From: Acidobacteriota bacterium
Lineage (GTDB): Bacteria > Chlamydiota > Chlamydiia > Chlamydiales > Rhabdochlamydiaceae
DNA: 64,000 bases
Direction of reading: 5' to 3'
Assembly: GCA_903970255.1 (NCBI GenBank)
Contig: CAJCHM010000045.1
Location: 1-64,000 of the forward strand
Both the position numbers and the translations under genes were made by a program. Below the pieces are notes generated by a model. That model worked only from the letters and a program-made list of their open reading frames with translations. It made no database searches and was not told the DNA's origin. This document shows positions 61,630 through 64,000 of this stretch, in pieces (position 1 is the first letter of the stretch; every line of letters starts with the position of its first letter).

Positions 61630-61870
61630 ATGTCAATCGAAAATCTTATTATAACCGTATTTTGCTTGGTAGACGATTTGCTTGAAGAAATATTGAAGGA
61701 GCATAAACTACGACAGCGTGGCTTCTCGATGAAGCTTAGCGACAGCGAGGTGATTACTATGGAAACCGTTGGCGAGTTTTTGGGGTTTGATCAAGATAAA
61801 AAAAATTTGGCAATACTTCAAAAGTCACTGGGGACATTTATTTCCCAGAATTCCGCAGTCGCACATGGCG
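61630..61870 (+). pseudogene. IS982-family transposase, N-terminal fragment
   Basis: Preceded by AGGAGG, the frame encodes about 80 residues of an IS982-type transposase: VFCLVDDLLEEILKE, KLRQRGFSMKLSDSEVITME and VGEFLGFDQD. The real transposase is about 290 residues with a DDE core; here it is cut at the MITE boundary at 61871, and the remaining frame to 62046 is translated MITE. No downstream transposase segment is found, so the IS lost its 3' part. It cannot transpose by itself. Confidence 0.75.
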
Positions 61871-62042
61871 TATATACCGGCGCTACTTCAAACGTATCTG
61901 TAATTTCTGTTTTAACGGCCCCCTTTTCCCTTCCTCCAAACAGGGTCTTATTACTTCGAATAATGTCCCTGTTTGGGGGAAGGAAAAATGGTCGCGTTAA
62001 AACAGAAATTACAGGTACGTTTGAAGTAGCACCGGTATATAA
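61871..62042. mobile_element. Palindromic MITE, copy 3
   Basis: About 172 bp, TATATACCGGCGCTACTTCA to CACCGGTATATA, nearly identical to the tandem copies at 29926-30262 and also folding as a single long hairpin. It follows the IS982 fragment and supplies its fused stop codon. Three copies plus a fragment define a family of about 170 bp. Confidence 0.88.
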
Positions 62043-62075
62043 TTAAATCAGTAAATTAAAAATATGGAGGCTACA

Positions 62076-64000
62076 ATGAACGTAAAAGAAATAAAAACAC
62101 ATAATGAAAATAAAAATTATATTAATATCCTTCAACTGCCGAATGTATTAAAATTAGAGATATTTAAATATTTATCAGTTAATGATATTGGATCTTGTGC
62201 AAAAACCTGCAAAGATTTTAATGCCATTATTATAAAAGGGAAATCTTTAACTGGAAAATCTTTGGAAGTATATACAGAAACTCTTTGGAAGCATATATAT
62301 TCCAGACTTAATCCCGATATTAAAAGTCCATCTGAATATGCATATTTAGAGAGCTGTAAAAATTTCATAAATTATAAGAACAATGTCAAAGAAGGCAAAT
62401 ACACATACCAGGTACTTCTAAACGAAGAAGGGACTACTATATGGGTAAAAGATCGTTGTGTTTACCAACGCTTTAAGGGGAATAAGGTAGAGATCTCGGG
62501 TACAGTATTGGGAGAGTCTGATATTCTTGATCTTGGAAAACACGAAAATTTTGTTTTTGTGTGGGCTAATCGACTACTCACTTCGAACGCTCCTTCAACA
62601 CCTCAAGAAGTGCAAACGACTAAGCTTTGGAACACTAAAACAAAAGTTGTTATCAAAGAATTTTATTACAGTTCAAAGAGCAAAATACTTGAATCTAATG
62701 AGAATTGCATAGCAACAATTTCAGAAGATGGAAAAATAAATATAATTAATATTAAACTAGAAAAACAATTTCAAATTGATAACAAAAAAGAAATTACATG
62801 GTCTTTATTAAAAGGAAATTTTCTAGAAATAATCTCACTAGATCGAAAAATCATGATCATAGATATTACTACGGGGGAATTAACCCATATAGATTGTGAT
62901 CCCAAGGGCCGCTGCCCCCTTGCATATGACAACTATTTATTGAGATACACACCAAAGCAAGACTCAATAGAAGTTTACGACATCAAAAGTAATAAATACT
63001 TACATACACTTTGTCTTCATGAACCATTTAAAACTATTGATTTCTATGTGGATATGAATTTATTAACCACCAATAGTGGTCTTGGAAAAATTCAATTTTG
63101 GGAGCTTAAAGAAGGGAAATGCGTCCAAACACTATATTATGAAGGGGAAATGAAATACACCGATATTAGAAATGGCCGTTTGGCAATCGTGATAGATAAA
63201 AGAGGAATGACACATAAAAGAGAGATAATTGTTTGGGACATTCGGACTGGCAAACTTCTTGCTAAAATTATACCTGAAAATAATTACACTAAATCAGTTG
63301 AATTAAAAGATGATTTTGTTATTACTGGACACGACTCAGATAAAACCATAATTTGGGATTTTCAAGGAAAAATCCTTTTTTCACATTCTAAAAACAACGA
63401 CGTTCAATATAGCATGTCCCGTAGCTTTTATGGACACCTTCTAATTAAGCAATATAGTAACACTCCAAATAGCATTATAACAGAAATTATGGATTTCAAT
63501 AATAATCCATTATCTCTACTCTATCCAAAAGAGCAAAAAAATAAAATATTTGGAATCTACTATAATTTAATTAAAAATAAACTTCAAAAAAATGAAGATT
63601 ACTTCGGATGCGGCGAAGATGCTTTTATGAAAAAGGCTAATTTCAAAGACTTTGATAGCAATGACGAGTTTCGTCGCTGTGCAATTGGCCTTCATGCGCT
63701 TGAAACCACCTTGAAAATAAACAACGATACCCTTAGGATTTCCATATTTAATCATTTACCGACAAATCTCCAGGAAGCCCTTAAGTGGGGATCTTGGCTA
63801 TTTCAGGGGATGCCAGAAAAGAAAATCTTCTCTCTCAACTCATTATCAACTAAAAAAACTATTGAAGAAATAAAAGAAAATGGTCTTGAAGTAATTTCTC
63901 GTAGAGTTAAAGAGGAAATTAAAAATTTGCAAAATGTTGATTTAAAAGAAATAATAGATAAGTATAACCTTGTTTGTGATGAAGCTAAGAGGTTAATTCA
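62076..64000 (+). CDS. F-box/WD40 repeat protein (runs off window)
   Basis: The ATG at 62076 follows GGAGG at 5 bases. The frame is open without a stop to the window end, so at least 641 residues are coded and the gene is incomplete here. Residues 19-53 are an F-box: ILQLPNVLKLEIFKYLSVND, then IGSCAKTCKDFNAI. WD40-type strands follow, e.g. KIQFWELKEGKCVQTL, EIIVWDIRTGKLL, TGHDSDKTIIWDFQGKIL, forming a propeller from about residue 110 to 450. The last 190 residues are helical. F-box/WD40 proteins recruit substrates to eukaryotic SCF ubiquitin ligases; in intracellular bacteria they are secreted effectors. Strongly AT-rich codon use unlike the core genes suggests acquisition. It lies directly behind the MITE. 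Confidence 0.85.
   Translation, partial: MNVKEIKTHNENKNYINILQLPNVLKLEIFKYLSVNDIGSCAKTCKDFNAIIIKGKSLTGKSLEVYTETLWKHIYSRLNPDIKSPSEYAYLESCKNFINYKNNVKEGKYTYQVLLNEEGTTIWVKDRCVYQRFKGNKVEISGTVLGESDILDLGKHENFVFVWANRLLTSNAPSTPQEVQTTKLWNTKTKVVIKEFYYSSKSKILESNENCIATISEDGKINIINIKLEKQFQIDNKKEITWSLLKGNFLEIISLDRKIMIIDITTGELTHIDCDPKGRCPLAYDNYLLRYTPKQDSIEVYDIKSNKYLHTLCLHEPFKTIDFYVDMNLLTTNSGLGKIQFWELKEGKCVQTLYYEGEMKYTDIRNGRLAIVIDKRGMTHKREIIVWDIRTGKLLAKIIPENNYTKSVELKDDFVITGHDSDKTIIWDFQGKILFSHSKNNDVQYSMSRSFYGHLLIKQYSNTPNSIITEIMDFNNNPLSLLYPKEQKNKIFGIYYNLIKNKLQKNEDYFGCGEDAFMKKANFKDFDSNDEFRRCAIGLHALETTLKINNDTLRISIFNHLPTNLQEALKWGSWLFQGMPEKKIFSLNSLSTKKTIEEIKENGLEVISRRVKEEIKNLQNVDLKEIIDKYNLVCDEAKRLI

Overview
The window looks like chromosome of a non-Chlamydiaceae ('environmental') member of the Chlamydiae. 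The evidence is gene order and content. Positions 20551-53399 carry rpsA-nusA-infB-rbfA-truB-ribF-ychF-sctU-sctV-copN-chaperone-malQ ... rpmB-PLD, which from memory is the order around CT098-CT084 of Chlamydia trachomatis. rpe-efp-accB-accC (10225-15103) and marC-truA-map (53433-57417) are also chlamydial-type clusters. F-box/WD40, LRR and PP2C proteins, a Legionella-type MOMP-like porin, insertion-sequence remnants and many palindromic elements argue against the streamlined Chlamydiaceae. I cannot name the genus from sequence alone.

Layout. 196-3504 is a small tRNA-Tyr-anchored island: the intact tRNA-Tyr lies on the right, a damaged copy of its 3' half on the left, and a HigB/HigA-like toxin-antitoxin pair, an unknown gene and a lipoprotein lie between. 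3529-8806 holds tRNA-Thr, a SEC-C protein, a TtcA-like enzyme, a PutP-type symporter, surE, a lipoprotein, tRNA-Val, tRNA-Asp and a YitT-type membrane protein. 8813-15103 is a minus-strand operon (rpe-yvcK-HAD-efp-accB-accC-hpt-rmlA). 15104-17650 is accessory: a transposase remnant, a small two-helix membrane protein, a nested set of long perfect palindromes, and the first member of a novel two-member protein family. 17685-20382 holds an ACT-less aspartokinase and an overlapping large unknown gene.

20551-28435 is the translation/transcription block (rpsA, nusA, infB, rbfA, truB, ribF). The conserved order is then interrupted by a eukaryotic-type PP2C, tandem palindromic MITEs, a small transcription unit and an unknown protein before ychF resumes. 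32934-35039 carries an rRNA methyltransferase gene and two tandem BON lipoproteins separated by a large palindrome. 35263-41646 is a type III secretion operon (sctU, sctV, copN/sctW, chaperone) ending in malQ. 41715-46292 holds the second member of the novel family, a transglutaminase/TPR protein, a MOMP-like porin and a small secreted protein. 46344-53399 has clpB, a cryptic kinase-like protein, another palindrome, sthA, rpmB and a phospholipase-D-like protein.

53433-61410 contains marC, an LRR protein with a possible nuclear localisation signal, truA, map, a gene broken by a nonsense codon, an Inc-like coiled-coil membrane protein, an M20 peptidase and htpX. The window ends with an IS982 transposase fragment interrupted by the third MITE copy, and a long F-box/WD40 protein that runs off the edge.

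Main themes: a type III secretion core with several candidate effectors (PP2C, LRR, F-box/WD40, kinase-like, two-member family); at least five unrelated families of long hairpin elements placed at gene ends; and accessory genes inserted into conserved chlamydial gene order.
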